Shown here piece after piece: positions 44,712 to 58,035 of a stretch of DNA of 64,000 bases. The notes under the pieces are model-generated. The model was not told where the DNA came from, searched no databases, and was given only the letters and a program-made list of their open reading frames with translations. The stretch is from Peribolospora baueri (lineage: Eukaryota; Basidiomycota; Peribolosporomycetes; Peribolosporales; Peribolosporaceae), in the NCBI GenBank assembly GCA_029717555.1, contig JAMDHS010000031.1, positions 62,001 to 126,000 on the forward strand, written 5' to 3'. A program made the translations under genes and the position numbers. Position 1 is the stretch's first letter, and every line of letters starts with the position of its first letter.

Positions 44712-46319
44712 ATGTTCGTCTCTGCCCTGCTTGCAGCTTCTCTTCCCCTTCTTTCTTTTTCCTCCGTCTCCGCCCTTGTCGTCGACCCACGCTTCGATAC
44801 CGTCTCGAGCTGGGAGCGCTCGCAGCCGCCTGCCGGTGTGGACAAGGGCTCTGGGAGCAATGGGGCGGCGTCATTGCCGCAGAACATGGTCATCTTTGGC
44901 GATAGTGAGTAATATAGGAGCAAAGGGAGCGGAGAGGGAAGCAAGTCTTACCGTCCCTTTTAACGCCTCATCCGACCCCATTCTCATCCGTCTTCACAAG
45001 GCTACACCGACAATTGTAACTTTTGGCGAGAGTTTTCCGTCCCGCCTAACGTGTCAGATGCCTACCCTTTCCCTTCCTGTCCGCCCCCTCCCACTGGAAG
45101 GGCTGACAACGGCATGTCTTGGGCGGAGTACATCGCCAACACGACGCGCATGAACGTCTTTAATTTTGCCTACTCCGGGGCCACGTGCAACAACACTCTC
45201 TTCTCCCGGGCTTACAAGCAAGCTAATGGCACCACCGCTCCCGACCCGGTGAGCGCAATGGCCATTGGAAGCAAGGCGGTACGAAACTGCATGTCGCCTC
45301 CTCGCTCATCTCTTTTCCGACCGCTTTCCTCGCTCATCTCTACAGGACGTCACGATGCAAATCGATCGTCTCCAAGCCAACGAGTCGCTTGCTCACCTCT
45401 TCGACAGCCAAACTGTGGCAGCTATTTTCATCGGTACGAACGACCTCAATTTTTTCTTCTCCGAGTTCCTCAGTTCTCCCAATGCCACCAACGTGGATCG
45501 CCTACCCCCCGGCGCCACCATTCTCGACGAGGCAAGCTGTGTAGTGGCGCAGGTGAACAGGCTCCACGAATTGGGCATCCGAAAGTTTTTGGTGCTGCAA
45601 AACATCCCGCTACAGTTGACCAGCATGTACAGTGCCAACACGACGTCCGCTGGGGCCCCGCAGACGCAGAATGGTGAGCTTGTCCCCTCCTGCTGGCCTC
45701 TTGGGCTCGTCAAACTCAAGACACTTCTTCCTTCTATTTTGATCACCTCACCTTTCCAGGTCCCTTCATAGCGGAAACTATGGCCAACTACGTCAATACC
45801 AACAATAAGCTCCAGATGTTCCAGCTGGGCGCTCTTCAGCAGAGCCTCAAAGATGGCACCACCGTCGACATCTTCCCTACATATGATCTCTTGTAAGTCA
45901 ATCCCTATCCGTTCGGCCCTCTTTCTTTCAAACACGTTTTCATCCCACCCTGTTCTCCATCGATCCGCCCTGACACCTTTTCTTTCTTCCAGCTGGGACT
46001 TCTATCACAACCCGTCCAAATACGACTTCAAGAACGTCACTTCCTACTGCGACCAACCCTCTGGCCCTTGCTCCAACCCAGAAGACTACCTCTTCTGGAA
46101 CAACCTACAGTGAGAATGACGGTGAACGAGGAGATAAACGAACCGACTGCGTTATGTTCTTGTTCGACCCAGACGGACGAAGCGGCTCACCTAGACTACT
46201 TGTTTCTTGCGCTTCTTCTTCTCGCCAGCCCTGGAGAGCATGCGGACCGCATCCTCGCCTCCAAGGTCGTTTCCTTCCTCCAAGGCCAGACCGACGTCAC
46301 GAGCGGCGGATCGATGTGA
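44712..46319 (+). CDS. Secreted SGNH/GDSL esterase (CE16-like)
   Basis: Exons: join(44712..44904, 45001..45248, 45346..45673, 45760..45892, 45993..46109, 46229..46319), 369 aa. The signal peptide is MFVSALLAASLPLLSFSSVSA. Block I is MVIFGDSYTDN with Ser65 split by intron 1. Block II is NFAYSGATCNN and block III is IFIGTNDLNFFF. The last block is LFWNNLHPGEHADRILA with His340; the usual D-x-x-H is N-x-x-H here, so Asn337 replaces the Asp of the triad. Many NxT/NxS sequons support secretion. Fungal relatives remove acetyl groups from hemicellulose oligomers; this activity is inferred. The final intron (46110..46228) must be removed to obtain the HPGEH block. Intron 2 could alternatively start at about 45280, keeping ten more residues. 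Confidence 0.88.
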
Positions 46320-46740
46320 CCGGCCCCGTGCAAACGTGCTGCATCACCGACCGACCAGACCCTCTGCCACTTGGGCAACCCTCCGCTCCTTTACGCGAGA
46401 AGCGCATTCACAATGTCACGGAATGGATGATCGGCCCGCCCGCTGTAGAATTTCCCAGGTCCGTCGAGATAGGAAAGTCTTTCATGCCGGGCCAGACGAG
46501 CTCCGTACGAGTGAAATGGATGAGCCCAGTGTGATTCGCAGACGAGCTGTAAAAGATGACCGAGCATCCGTATGGAAAAAAGAAAACCGGTACAAGGAGT
46601 GGCGAGATGATCGAACACACTCGGAAAGGACAGTGATATTGTCGCTCGACTCGGCAAAATGCGCCACCGCACCACATACGCCGTTCTACCCAGCCAATTC
46701 ACATCCAACCCCAATCCAAATCCCACCCCTCTAAATCTCA
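46320..46740. other. Convergent intergenic region
   Basis: These 421 bp lie between the stop codons of the SGNH esterase (+) and the giant disordered protein (-). They hold only presumed 3' UTRs; I see nothing else in them. Confidence 0.55.
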
Positions 46741-49700
46741 TCACCGAGCCATCATCTCCACCTCTTCCTGCCTGTCTCTCTCGCTGGCGCTCGCCCGCCC
46801 CGCTGCGGCTAGCGACGCGTTCTCAAGCTCTCGGAGGATGCGCACGCACTCGTCGCACCTTTCTCTCGTCGAGCGCATGTACATCAGCAAGCTCGGGATC
46901 GCCTCTGGTGAAAGCGCCAATCGGCGTGTCAAGCTGGCCGATGCGGCCGCGGCTGCAGACTCTTTCGCTGAAGGAGTCGGGGAAAGGCCAGCACTTCCGG
47001 TCGCAGACACCGAACGGCGCATGCCCTCAGGGGTGCGATTGCCGGCGGGGCCGTTCACCGGCGGCCGCCCGTCGATCCCTACGCGACGCAACATAGCTGG
47101 GTTGACCTCGGACGATGAGCGAAGGAGGGCGAGGGAGGGTCGTGCGCTGTCGATCGAAACACCTCTGTTCGCTTCTACCGCCAGCGTTTCCTGCGCTCGT
47201 TGATCTCTTCTGGGCGTGATCGTCAGAGTGGGGCTCGCCACTCGTTCCGCGTCGGCCGGCGTGCTACTACGTCCTCCGCCACCACCACCGCCACTGCTCG
47301 AGCCGAAAGAGAACAGCCGTCGTCTCGGTCCATCTGCGCTGACGGCCGCAGCGATCCAGCTTGTTCGTCGGCGGCGGCAAGGAGATGGATTGGCCGGACT
47401 GTCCCATTCCGACCGGCTCCCGTCCAAGTTCTCCTCGGCAGGCAAGATAACGTCTTCCGGCTCGCTAGCAGCTGCGCCAACAATGCTATTATGACGCGAG
47501 CCACCTTTCCGGGATCGTGAACGAGTTGGAGGCATGGCCGCGTTCATCTTGCTCTTGGACGATTTTCTCAAGATTGACGACGAGGAGAACGGCGCGCCAA
47601 GGCTGCCCAAAATGCCCGATCCTGACGTGGAGCTCGTGCGCTGAAGAGTTCGGGTAGACGGGGAATCTAGGGCCGCGGATGAGGTGAGCGTGGCGGTCGT
47701 GGAGCCAACGCCGACACGCTGGGATGTCCTCGGCGTGAGGGTACGTTGAGCGTCGTCCATAGACGAACGAGGCGGCACAAAGTCATCGCCAACACCTCCT
47801 TCGAAAGCCAACTTGGTTGGGCTCTTGACGCTGTCAGCGTCCGATAGCGCAGAGCCCGGCTGAGCGTTTGCGTCGACTGTCCCCAGCTTCAGCGACTTCA
47901 GCAGGTCTTTGAGACCGGCCAAACCGGCTCTACTCGCGCGTCGCAGCTTGCCCTTGGGCGAGCCCGCCATAGAACTTGCGGTCAGAGCTATCGAGTCAAC
48001 CGACATCGTGACGGGAAGAGCGGCAGAATTGACATCGCCGCCGTTGCTTGGGGGTGAAGAGTAAGGAGAGGCGCGTGTCTGGGGGGTCTTTCGTCCGACA
48101 GCCGGCGGTGGAGTAGTTTGAGAGGAAAGCTGTAACGCAGAGGTCGAAGCGGCGGGCGTACTGATCCGGTGGTAAGATAGACTTACAGCCTGGTTGTCAA
48201 AGGTGACGTTGGATCCGTAATGAGGGGGTGTCGTCGTTGTTCCCTGGCTCATCGAAAGAGCCGGAGATGCCTTGCCATCAGCTGGGAGAGGTCCAGAAAT
48301 AATGCCTCGTAGCATCTCAAGCTGCCGATCAGAAAGACTTTTGCGGCCCGTGCTCGCTCGCCAAGCCGGCACGGCCTTCTCGACAGGCATGCCCTGGCTA
48401 TCGATCGAGAGTCTGCCGGCCGCGATGGACGAGTTGGACGGACTAACGTTATGACCCTTGGCGTCTGGGCTCGGCGCCGCGCTCGCAGTGGGAGTGACCA
48501 TGCTGACTGAGCGCTCTCGTTCCCTCGTCGACTCAGGCGAACCTAGAGCACCACCAGAGTCGTTACCTCCTTGATGTTGTCCTGCGCCGAGGTCGACCAG
48601 TAGGTCCGCCATCTCCCACCACGGCCCATACTCCACATCGAGGCGGTCAAGGAGATGAGCACGATGCGAAGAAAGCGCGAAACCGTTGGCGAGGGAGAAG
48701 GTTGACTCGGTGCGAAGGGCGACCGACAGGGTGCTGTATGTGCGTAGCAGCGCTTTGAGATCTGTCCAGAAGGGTAGCAAAATTTTAAAACCTTTTAGTA
48801 CACAATTTCTCGGGGTCACCCAAGCGCCGCAGGGCCGCGGTTGAACTTACCTTCGATGCCCCTAGCAAACTCCCTGACGTACATGACGTCCTGCCGAATC
48901 CCGCTTTGCGCCTGACTGATCCTCGCCGGGATCTTCAAATCGCTCAAGCTGTTCCTCCTCCCGAGCCCAAGCCCGGAGCCGCTGCCGTTGCTGCCCGTTG
49001 AAGATTTTCCGCCGGCAGACACCCTAGAAGCGGCCTGGGAGTGTGAGTACGAAGGCTCGACAGATATGCTTTGGGAAGCCTGCCGGCGACCCCTTGCCCG
49101 CCCTTCTGAGTTCAAGTCCGAGCTCCGTTGGCTTCCGTGTCCTAGGCCACGCTCAGATTGCTCGGCTTCTCCCTCTTCCACCATGCTGGTCTTCCATGGT
49201 GGAGCGCTGAGCGGCGGCAAGGGCAAATCGGACTCAGTCGGCGGACTCGGATTGGGACTAGAGCGTGGCCGAAGGTGAGGCCGGGCTTTCGGCGTCGCGC
49301 CGATGACTGAGCTCGAGCCCACGGAGCTGGCGGCGCTGGTGTCGACGAAGACGAGCTGGGATGACCGCTTAGCTCTTCGTTTGGAAGCGTGAGCCGTCGC
49401 CGCGTCTTCGCGGAGCCCGGAAGGTCGGGCAAGCTCGAGAGGAGGTTCGAGCCCAGCGACCGCAGGGAAAGCCCGAACTGTCGCATCGTGCTCTAGCGGT
49501 TCGTCTAACTCCGTGTCCGCCCCGGTGGCGGCATTAGAATACCCGATTTCCGAACCGGTCCTCTTTGCACCCAGGACAGGCGTTTTCTTCCGGCGTCTCT
49601 CCTCTCCTCGCAATGAGATTCGCGGAGGTGTGGTTGGCAAGGGCGAGGACGTGGACGGAGTCGGGGTAACAGAGCGGCATTGCTCCGCTCCGGAGGAAGC

Positions 49701-52700
49701 CATACTGCGCCTTTTCCATCCGCCATCGGCTGTGGGAAATGGATGGTGAATGACGCCGCCGAAACCGTCCGTCGTCGACATCGGCTGCGCGCCTGCATCG
49801 GACACCTCAGCGTCCTCCAACGCCTGCCTTTGCTCCTTCTCCTTCATCTTTCGCTGTACGAAACCACGATGTCCGAGAAGAGACGACAAGCCTTGAGAGA
49901 TGGACGTCGACGTGCGGTGGTGAGATCTCTTCGAAGGGGAGGGAGGAATATTCGCCACTTGCGGAGCCTGAGACTGAGCATCAGAGCGGGGAGATCGGCC
50001 ACGACCACGACGATCCGGGGAGAAATCAGAGGGCGCCAGGAGCTTTAGTTTTCCTCGTTGAGGTGACTTGGGAGGCCTGACTGGAGGCAGGCTACTCAGG
50101 GCACCGGAGGAGCCCTCATATCCGCATCCCGCCACATCTGCCCCCTGCTCCTCCGCCTGCCCGCGTCCATATCCTTCCACACGCTCGCGCCCCTCGTCGG
50201 CTTGACAGTCACGCGCAAACTCCACGTCGCGGCTAGAACCGCGGCTTGCCGCACTTCCGGCGTCGGCGCCTGGCAAGGCCCGCCCCATCCGATTCGCTCC
50301 GCTCTTGATGGTGAACCTTTTTGACTTGACCTTTTTCTTCTTGCTCGAGGCGGGCTCAGCAGGCTCAAATCCTGGGGCGATGGTAGAGGCTGTGTTGGGT
50401 CTGGATTCTGGGACGCCAGAGGCGCGACGAGCCGTCCTGGACGCGGACCGACGCGGTGGACTCTGAGCGCGACTAGCGGCCTCCGAGGAGTTGACGTACG
50501 CAGCAGAAGAAGCAGATGGCACGCCGGTAGCGGCGGCGGCAGCGACCAGCGAGTTGCGTCGATCGCGACCGTGATGACCAAACGCGACGGCCGCCGAACT
50601 CCTCAGGGCTGCCCAACCTCGCTCGAGCGGAGAGCTGCTGAGGCTGTTGGGCGTGCTCGCTGGCGCCAGGTGGTCCTGATTCGTCGCCAAGTCTTCCTTG
50701 CTCCCTGCCGCTTCCTTTCCCTCGATGGCCATGGCAACTTCGACCGGCGCGGCGCGCGCACCGCGCGCCCAAAGCATCCCCTCTATCGACGTCCTCCGCC
50801 CACCATCCTCCTCCCCGCTCGCCTCTGCGCTCGAAAAGCTGTACTTGGGCTGCGTCTCTGCGAAGGAAGAGGGGGTGGGCACGATATCGCGGGAGGCACT
50901 TCGACTGGCGTTGTTGGAGCGCCGGGAGGTGGACGAGACGGCTGTCGTAGTAGTGGAAGCGGAAAGAGGTATGAGCCGAGGGACGGGAACGCGAGTTTTG
51001 GAGGGCGAACAAGGCGGAGGGGAAGAAGATAGCATCCCGCTACTGGTCCGGCCACTGCTGCTGTTCGTCCCGATGGCGCGCTGTCGCACCGTCCGATCCG
51101 GATCCTCTTCCGCCCGGACCGAACCAGATCCAGGGACATGTCCCGACGCGGAGCGGTGCGCCAAAGTGGACGAGGAGCGGCGCCGCGAGGAAGAGGCATC
51201 CCCGCTGGCGGAGAGCGCGTCCTCGGCGGAAACTCGACCGAAGCTCTGAGCAGCGAGGGTGGAGAGCGCCCGGAGCGGGCTCGAGCTTGCCAAACCGGCA
51301 GTAGCAGCCGCCGCAGCGCTGGCGACGGATACCGACACTGAGGAGGGCGCAGCCGAGCGGTGGCGATCGAGGTCCTTGAGGTCGATTTGGACAGACAGCC
51401 GCTTCAGCGATTCCGACCGGGACACGGACGCTGTACCCATACCAACTCCCACCTGAGAGGTCGTGGATGCGGCGGCGGTGGATGTGGAGGAGACGGCGAG
51501 CAGGGGTACCCCTTGCGCGGCGACTTCCTCGTCCGGCGGCTCAGGCCCAGACTTCTTTTTCAGCTTCTTGCGCTTGCTGTTCTTCCTTGGCCTCGCCAAC
51601 GGCTGCCCGCCCACGTATTCCTGCTCATAGCCGTACGAGCGCTCCAAATCGAAATCGCCCTCGTGCTCGCCCCGCGAGCCCGGTCGAACGTCGGAGGGGC
51701 GGAATGGAGAGAGATACTCCATGCCATCGTCACCGCTGGCGAGGAAAGAAGAGACAGAGGCGCGGGAGATGGAGCCTCTCGTTGAGCTGCCTTCGCCGGG
51801 CAGGGGGGCGAAGGTGGACAGAGTGGGCGACGGAAACACTTGCGGCGTGCTCCACTCTCTTCCTCCGCCTAGCCCTCGTTCCAGAGCTCCCAGCTCATGG
51901 CGCAGTCGATACTCACTGGAGGACGGAGAAAAGGTCCGCGAATCTGGACCCGCGCCCGCCGTCGAAGCGGCGACACCAGCATGCGAAGAAATCCTCAATG
52001 TCTCTTCCTCCCCTCTACCCTCGGCGCTGCTATCGTAACTCGCGCTTCTCCGATGACGGCCGTGAACAAGAGGTTTCCGACTCGCGCCGGCGTTGACAGT
52101 GGGGTCATCATCAACGAACCCCATCTCCTTATCCCAATCCAGGTCCAGATCCATCGTAGCCTCCTCGTTCCTGTCACGTCCATCATCGCCTACCGCTTTT
52201 CCAGAGGCAACTGAGCTCACTCTCGGAGGCGAAGGCGGCGAGACTGGGGGGGCGGCCGACGAAGCGCCTCGGCTTTTAGCTTCGCTCTTGCGCTTGGAGG
52301 AGATCGGACGGGCAGAGTCGTGACGGCGTGAAGAGCGACGGTGAGCGCCAGCTACGCCGTCCACGCCTTCCGCTTCCGTCTCCGTCTCCGTCAAGTCCTC
52401 ATCCCCATCCGCCCCCACGTCGTCCCGGGCCCAGTCGGGATGGACGCCGAGATCCGAACCAAGCGTCCACTCGCGCGTGTCCTCCACGTCCTCGTACTCC
52501 GCATCGTCGAGCGACGAGGGAAACGAGTCGGTCAAGCCTGGGGTGGGAGAGCGCGAAGTGGTGAAGGACGACATGGTACCGGAGCGTCGCTGTCGGGTGC
52601 GGGGAAGGATAGCCATGGTCGAAGGTGGGGACAGCACGGAGCCTGGCTGAGCGGTGTAGAAGCTTCCCTGGCTGGACTGGTGGGCGAGGGAGCCGGTGGA

Positions 52701-53925
52701 GAGGGTAGAAGGCGGGGCAGCGATATCGGAGGGAGGAGCGTAGGCGAGCGAGCTGCTGCGCGGACTGTCGCCAGCGCTCGCCCTGAGACGGAGCGTGCCT
52801 CCCCTTCCTCCACCCATGACGCTCACGCCGCCGTGAGAAGCGAGCCAGCGGAGCGTAGCCCTCGAGTCAGCGCGCTCATGTGGGCCACCGGCGGATGAAC
52901 GACCAGACGTGAGAGTGGAGGTCGACTGGCAATGTTCCGTCGAAGGCCGCGCATCCAAGTTGCTCCCGCCGACGGGAGGCAAGGAGGACCAGTCCTCCGG
53001 GTCCTCCTCTGAGCTATCGCCCGACCCATATGCAGATCTTCGTCGGAAGCTAGGCGAAGGCGACCCTGAGCCCGCGCCTGAGGACGGAGAGCCAGCGGGA
53101 GCGGTGTGGTAGGATGATGATTGGTGCCTGCGAGATCTCCTCCGCGTCGAGTTGGCCGGAGAGCGAGAGCGGGCGACGGTATTGGACGAATGCAGGTCGT
53201 CTGTGGAGGAAACCTGAAAGAGGAAATCGTCGTCCCATGATTCCGACACCGTGGAGGCTTCGGATGGGAGGCGGGAGCAAGATAACGGAAAAGGGAGCGA
53301 TCAGTGATATGAAGAAAGGTGGTTTTGAAGCGCGCGACGCAAAAGGAAAAGGACGCTCTTACTCACACAAACGACCTGGCTTGCTCATGCCGTTGACCTC
53401 TTCCAATCCTTCCCTAGGCGTATCCAGCTCCGGTTCGTACCCCAACCCGCCAACGAGCAGCCCTAGCCCTCCCATTCGCCCTGCCACCTTTGTCAACGCG
53501 ACCTGGTCCGTACCCTCGAGCGCGCTAGTGCGCTCGCTGAGGGCGCTGACGTAGTCGCTCGCGGCAGGACTGTCAACAGCCGTTGCCGCCCTCGCTGACC
53601 GAGCGCGGGCTGAAGAAGGGGAGGGAGAGGTGCCTGAGAGATGAGCGATGTGTGGTTGGAGGTCCTTGGGCGTGCCGAAGGCGCTGACGAGCGTGCTGGG
53701 CGTGGAAACAGTAAAGTCGCCGGAGTCGTCATACGAGGCTGAGGAGGTGAAGGCGGTGGAGGAGCTTGTGGTGGCCATGGAGTTCTGAGTGGATGAGGAC
53801 ACAGTGCGCTGGTAACTTGATCCCTCCGCCTGGTCTGCAGAGTTGCCGGGCTTTGAGGGCATACGAGGCGAGGAGGAGCCGCCGAAGGCCAAGAAGGGGA
53901 AGCGGGGAGAGCGGTTGGAGGGCAT
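46741..53925 (-). CDS. Giant Ser-rich, mostly disordered protein with one conserved-looking helical core
   Basis: Exons: complement(join(46741..48761, 48851..53257, 53367..53925)), 2,328 aa. The middle exon alone is 4,407 nt. Ser, Ala, Arg and Pro dominate and most of the chain looks disordered. Several basic clusters occur (KNSKRKKLKKKSGPEP, SSKKKKVKSKRF). One segment at about 1,625-1,725 is different: YVREFARGIEDLKALLRTYS, then HRAHLLDRLDVEYGPWWEMA and DLLVDLG look like an ordered helical domain. A second helix, MYMRSTRERCDECVRILREL, lies near the C-terminus. No signal peptide or membrane segment is seen. A 57-nt in-frame stretch at about 48132-48188 has GTAAGT and TTACAG borders and may be an intron, which would give 2,309 aa. 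I do not recognise the family; a cell-cortex or cytoskeletal scaffold would fit the composition but is a guess. Confidence 0.8.
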
Positions 53926-55128
53926 TACGGGCAATCAGAAATCGTGGACGCAAAGACGAGACAAAACTGGGTAAACTGGGTGCGGGACGCCTGAAGGGAT
54001 ATCAATCCAAGCCGACGCTGCTGCTGAACGCCGGGAGAAGGTGAGAAGGGTAACGCAACGAGCGAGGGGTAAATGCGATATGCGAGAAAACAGAAGGGCA
54101 GCAGAGAGAGCAGAGATGGTATGAAGGCCCGGAGATGGGGCGGAAGGGCGAAGGGGTACGAGAAAGACGAGGCGAAGAAGATGGAGAGGATGATGAGCTG
54201 GACGGTGATGGAGAAAAGAGGCGTGATGAGTCGCGTTGCCGTCCGTCTGTCCGTCCACCGCTCTTTTCTATCCCGCCCTTGTCCCCGTCCGTTCTCCTGC
54301 GGTCGTCGGCGTCGTCGATGTCGCGCTGCGTATGTGGGAGGACCGAATGGGATGCGCGTCCCTGCTTGCTTGTGCGCTCGTCTAGCTCAGCTTCCGAGCG
54401 TATATCTACGTTGTCCCGTCGGTCAAGCGCGCCTTCTGGGGATGGTGGCAAAGCTGGTAGCGAGACGACCGAGCAAGCGCAGCCGACGGGGCGCGTGCAC
54501 CGTCAGCGGGAGGACGACGGCGCCGGTTGCTCGCCCTCGGGGAGCTCTCTGCTTGCTCGCGGCTCCCTCAGCGACGGCGGGGGCCGTGCAGCAAGAGAGG
54601 CATCCCCAGCCAGTGTCGGCCAAGGATCGGATTGGAGGCTGGGACGGGGCCGTTGACGAGACGAGAGATGCGCAAGTCGAGGGAGGGAGCAGCGACAGGG
54701 GACCAGCGGCCGCGGCGCTCAGCTGGTTGTATATCCACCGACACGACGGACCGCGTGGAGTTGGTAGCAACGACTTGCAACGGCGCGTGGGAGCGGCCAT
54801 AGTCAGCTGCGTGTCACGCGAATATCACGTGGCCTGTTTTTCTTTGGCACGCTGCGGCGTCGCTGGCGCACGTCGGGCAGGGGCTCGCCGTAAGGGTGCT
54901 CGGCTGGCTGCGGCAGCCTGGGCTGGCTGGCGGCTGGCGGTCGACGGTTGGCTCTGCTGGTGGCCGTCCTCGTCGTCGTCGCGCCCTTCTAATCCCGCCT
55001 CGACCACTCCTCGACCTCTCTCTCCCCCGTCCTTCCGACCGACCCTTCTCCTCCTCTCCCCTCTTTCATCCTCTCCTGCCCTCCCCACCTTCTCTTTCTT
55101 CCCCTCTCTCTCCACACTACAATCAGCC
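53926..55128. promoter_or_regulatory. Divergent promoter region, giant protein (-) and septin (+)
   Basis: About 1.2 kb between two start codons. The 150 bp before the septin ATG are strongly pyrimidine-rich, typical of highly expressed fungal genes. Long open frames cross the region, but their sequence is Arg/Gly/Pro-biased from GC content and they overlap the septin start. Confidence 0.5.
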
Positions 55129-56815
55129 ATGGCTGCCAACGGCATCGGTGCGTAGCAGCCGCGCGGTGGTGGGCGGACACGGACGAGCAGAGACAGATAG
55201 ACAGACAGACCGCCGCCTCTCCACGTCCGCTTCCCTCGCTCACCTTTACTTCTTCCTTGGCCCCCGTTCCTATGTACACGCAACGACGTGCGCAGGCATC
55301 GCCAATCTGCCCAACCAGGTGAGCATGAGGACGAACGCAGACCATATCCGCCGTTGCCTTCTTCCGCCCACCTCGCTTCTCGTCTTCTCCGGCGCTCACG
55401 TCCTTCCTTACCGCTCCCTTCTCTTTCTCCAGAGGCACAAAATCGTCGCCAAGCGCGGCGGCCACTTCACTCTCATGGTGGTTGGCGAATCCGGGGTGAG
55501 TAGCCTGCGAGGCCCCACGGAGGTGTGACTCTCGTTCATCGCCATGACTTCTCTCCTTCTCCAACCTCCTCTGCCGACGTCGCCAGGTCGGCAAAACCAC
55601 GTTGGTCAACACGCTCTTCTCCACCGAGCTGGCCAACGTGAAGGACTACAAGCGCCGCCACGCCAAGCAGCTCGACAAGACGGTCGAGATCGACATCATC
55701 AAGGCCGAGCTCGAGGAGAAGCAGTTCAAGGTCAAGCTTACTGTCATCGACACGCCCGGCTTTGGCGACTATGTCAACAACCGCGACTCGTGGACGCCCA
55801 TCATCGACTTCCTTGATGATCAGCATGAGCTCTACATGCGTCAGGAGCAGCAGCCCGAGAGGCGCGACAAGACGGACCTGCGTGTGCACGCCTGTCTCTA
55901 CTTCATCAGGCCCACCGGTCACACTCTCAAGCCGCTCGACATTGAGATCATGAAGAGGCTCGGCACCCGCGTCAACCTCATCCCCGTCGTCGCCAAGGCT
56001 GACACGCTCACCCCACAGGACCTTGCCGTCTTCAAGCAGCGGATCCGCGAGGTGATCAACACCCAGGGTATCCGTGTTTACTCGCCCCCCATTGAGACCG
56101 ATGACGAGGCCAGCGCCGAGCACGCCAAGACGCTCATGGTGTGTTTGCACAACCCCCTTCTCCATTTTCGCCTTCTCTTCGTTCACACTAACCACCTGTT
56201 TCCCCTCGTCACTACCGCAGGGCGCCATGCCGTTCTCCATCATCGGCAGCACGATGGACGTGGTGACGCCCGACGGTAGGACTGTCAAGGGTAGGGAGTA
56301 CCTCTGGGGAGTAGCCGAGGTGGAGAACGAGGAGCACTGCGACTTCAAGAAGCTTCGCTCGCTCCTCATCCGCACCCACATGCTCGACCTCATCTCCACC
56401 ACCGAGGAGACGCACTACGAGAACTACCGCCAGTCCCAGATGGAGACGCGCAAGTTCGGCGAGCCCAAGGTCAAGAAGCTCGACAACCCCAAGTTCAAGG
56501 AGGAGGAGGAGGCTCTCCGTCGCAGGTTCACGGAGCAGGTCAAGTTGGAGGAGGCCAGGTTCAGGCAGTGGGAGCAGCACGTGAGTTTCGTCGATTTTCG
56601 TCTTCCACCGACCAACATCATGTGCATAACCTCCATGCTCACTCTCCACACGCCTTTTTTTTTTTTACCGGACTTGCGTTCCACACCAACAGCTCATCGC
56701 CGAGCGCGATCGCCTCAACAAGGACCTCGAAGCGGCCCACTCGGCCATCAAGTCCCTCGAGGTGGAGCTCGACAACATGCAGGCCGGCTACGGCCGCGGC
56801 ACTCAGAGGCGATGA
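55129..56815 (+). CDS. CDC12: Septin, Cdc12 type
   Basis: Exons: join(55129..55147, 55296..55318, 55433..55495, 55587..56138, 56221..56580, 56693..56815), 379 aa. It is a GTP-binding cytoskeletal protein of the bud-neck septin filament. The N-terminus [13 protein letters not shown] matches the Cdc12 subgroup. The P-loop GESGVGKT lies at residues 32-39 and is split by intron 3. Switch [16 protein letters not shown]4 AKAD, and the septin unique element ([19 protein letters not shown], then [13 protein letters not shown]) follow. The C-terminus is a short coiled coil ([20 protein letters not shown]). Three exons of 19, 23 and 63 nt encode the first 35 residues. Everything needed for GTP binding is present. 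Confidence 0.95.
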
Positions 56816-58035
56816 ACGCCCGTGTGTGCCGACGTCCTCGGGCTGGTTGCGTTCTTCGAGCTTCTCGCGCTCCCGCTGGCAAATGTCGTCCATCTGGCCG
56901 TTCGAACGCCTCGTTCGTTCGCATCCGGAGGTCGTGTGTCTTTCCCTCTTCCTTTTTTTAGCGACTTTGCTCTCTCTCGATGTGCCTCTCCCTCGTTCGT
57001 TCGTTAAAGTTCTAGCCGTAGTCAGTCCTTCCTTCCTCTCCCTCTCGTCTTTGGGCAGCAGCTCGACGAAGTAAAGCGTATACCTCTCTCCTTCGGTCCT
57101 TCGTTTCTCCTTCCTATGTCTTCGATTCAACGGCTCGTTGAGTCTCCCTCGTCCCTCGTCAGACCATTCGGAACAGTCTGCTTTCTCTCTTTATTTCCCC
57201 TAGCTCCAGTATCCTCGTTCCGTCCGTTCGCTGAATCTTGACTCGCACCCACATAACCAAACCTAGTCGCTCCGCTTTGTCTATTCTGTTTCGTCCTGCC
57301 GGCCACTCCTCCACCGTCTTGAACGGACGTCATGTTGGATGGCTCTCGGGCTGAAGGAATTGGAATGGGACGGGAACAACATTTGGGTGACCACGCGGTG
57401 GTGGGAGACTTTGGGGTAGAGAGGGAGAGAAATCGCGCATAGCAGCGCTCAGCGCTCTGGCTTCGATCGGCGGCGGCGGCCTCGATGTGAAAGCTGTGGC
57501 GCCGCAGCGGCTGCTTATCACGTGATACTGAGATCGTTCCGCCACTAGCCAGCTCGAGTCGCCCGAGAGAAGCGGGAAGGAAACTCAACTGACACACGAC
57601 CACCCAACTTGACCTTCCACCTCGCCTTCCTTCTTCTCTCCTTCTCCCCACTTTCTCCGAAAAGACCGCTCAGAGGAGCTGATTCTGCGTCGTACCGCCC
57701 TCACTGCGCGCCACCGAACGCTTTTGCAGCCATCCTCTGCGGTGGCCCAGTCTTAGACATCTCTCGCGAGTGCCAACGCGGGACAACTCGTGGACGAGAG
57801 AACGAGTACGTGAGCAAGAACCGAGAAGGAAGAAGAAAGAAGATTGGAGAATGTCGGCTGTGCCTCCAACGCTTATCTCTATTTTGATTCATCTCATCTG
57901 ATCCGCGTACGTCAACCCGGCGTCAGAGGTTTTCCTTTTCCCGCTCGGCGGAATAGGTCGAAGGGACGCCCCGCCACGTAGAGCGAGCTCCATCGCGCGG
58001 AGCAAGACGAACGAGAAGAACGAGCGGCAGCAACC
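56816..58035. other. Intergenic: septin 3' flank and SEC22 promoter (1.2 kb)
   Basis: The left 400 bp are pyrimidine-rich 3' UTR-like sequence. A CACGTG box occurs near 57519. No coding sequence with splice support was seen on either strand. Confidence 0.5.

Noticed and set aside
46110-46228. Separate transmembrane tail (LDYLFLALLLLAS) on the SGNH esterase
   Set aside because: It lies within the last intron; removing that intron restores the conserved LHPGEH block in frame.
54073-55155. 360-aa open frame upstream of the septin
   Set aside because: Arg/Gly/Pro-biased translation of GC-rich promoter DNA that runs over the septin start codon; no splice or family support.
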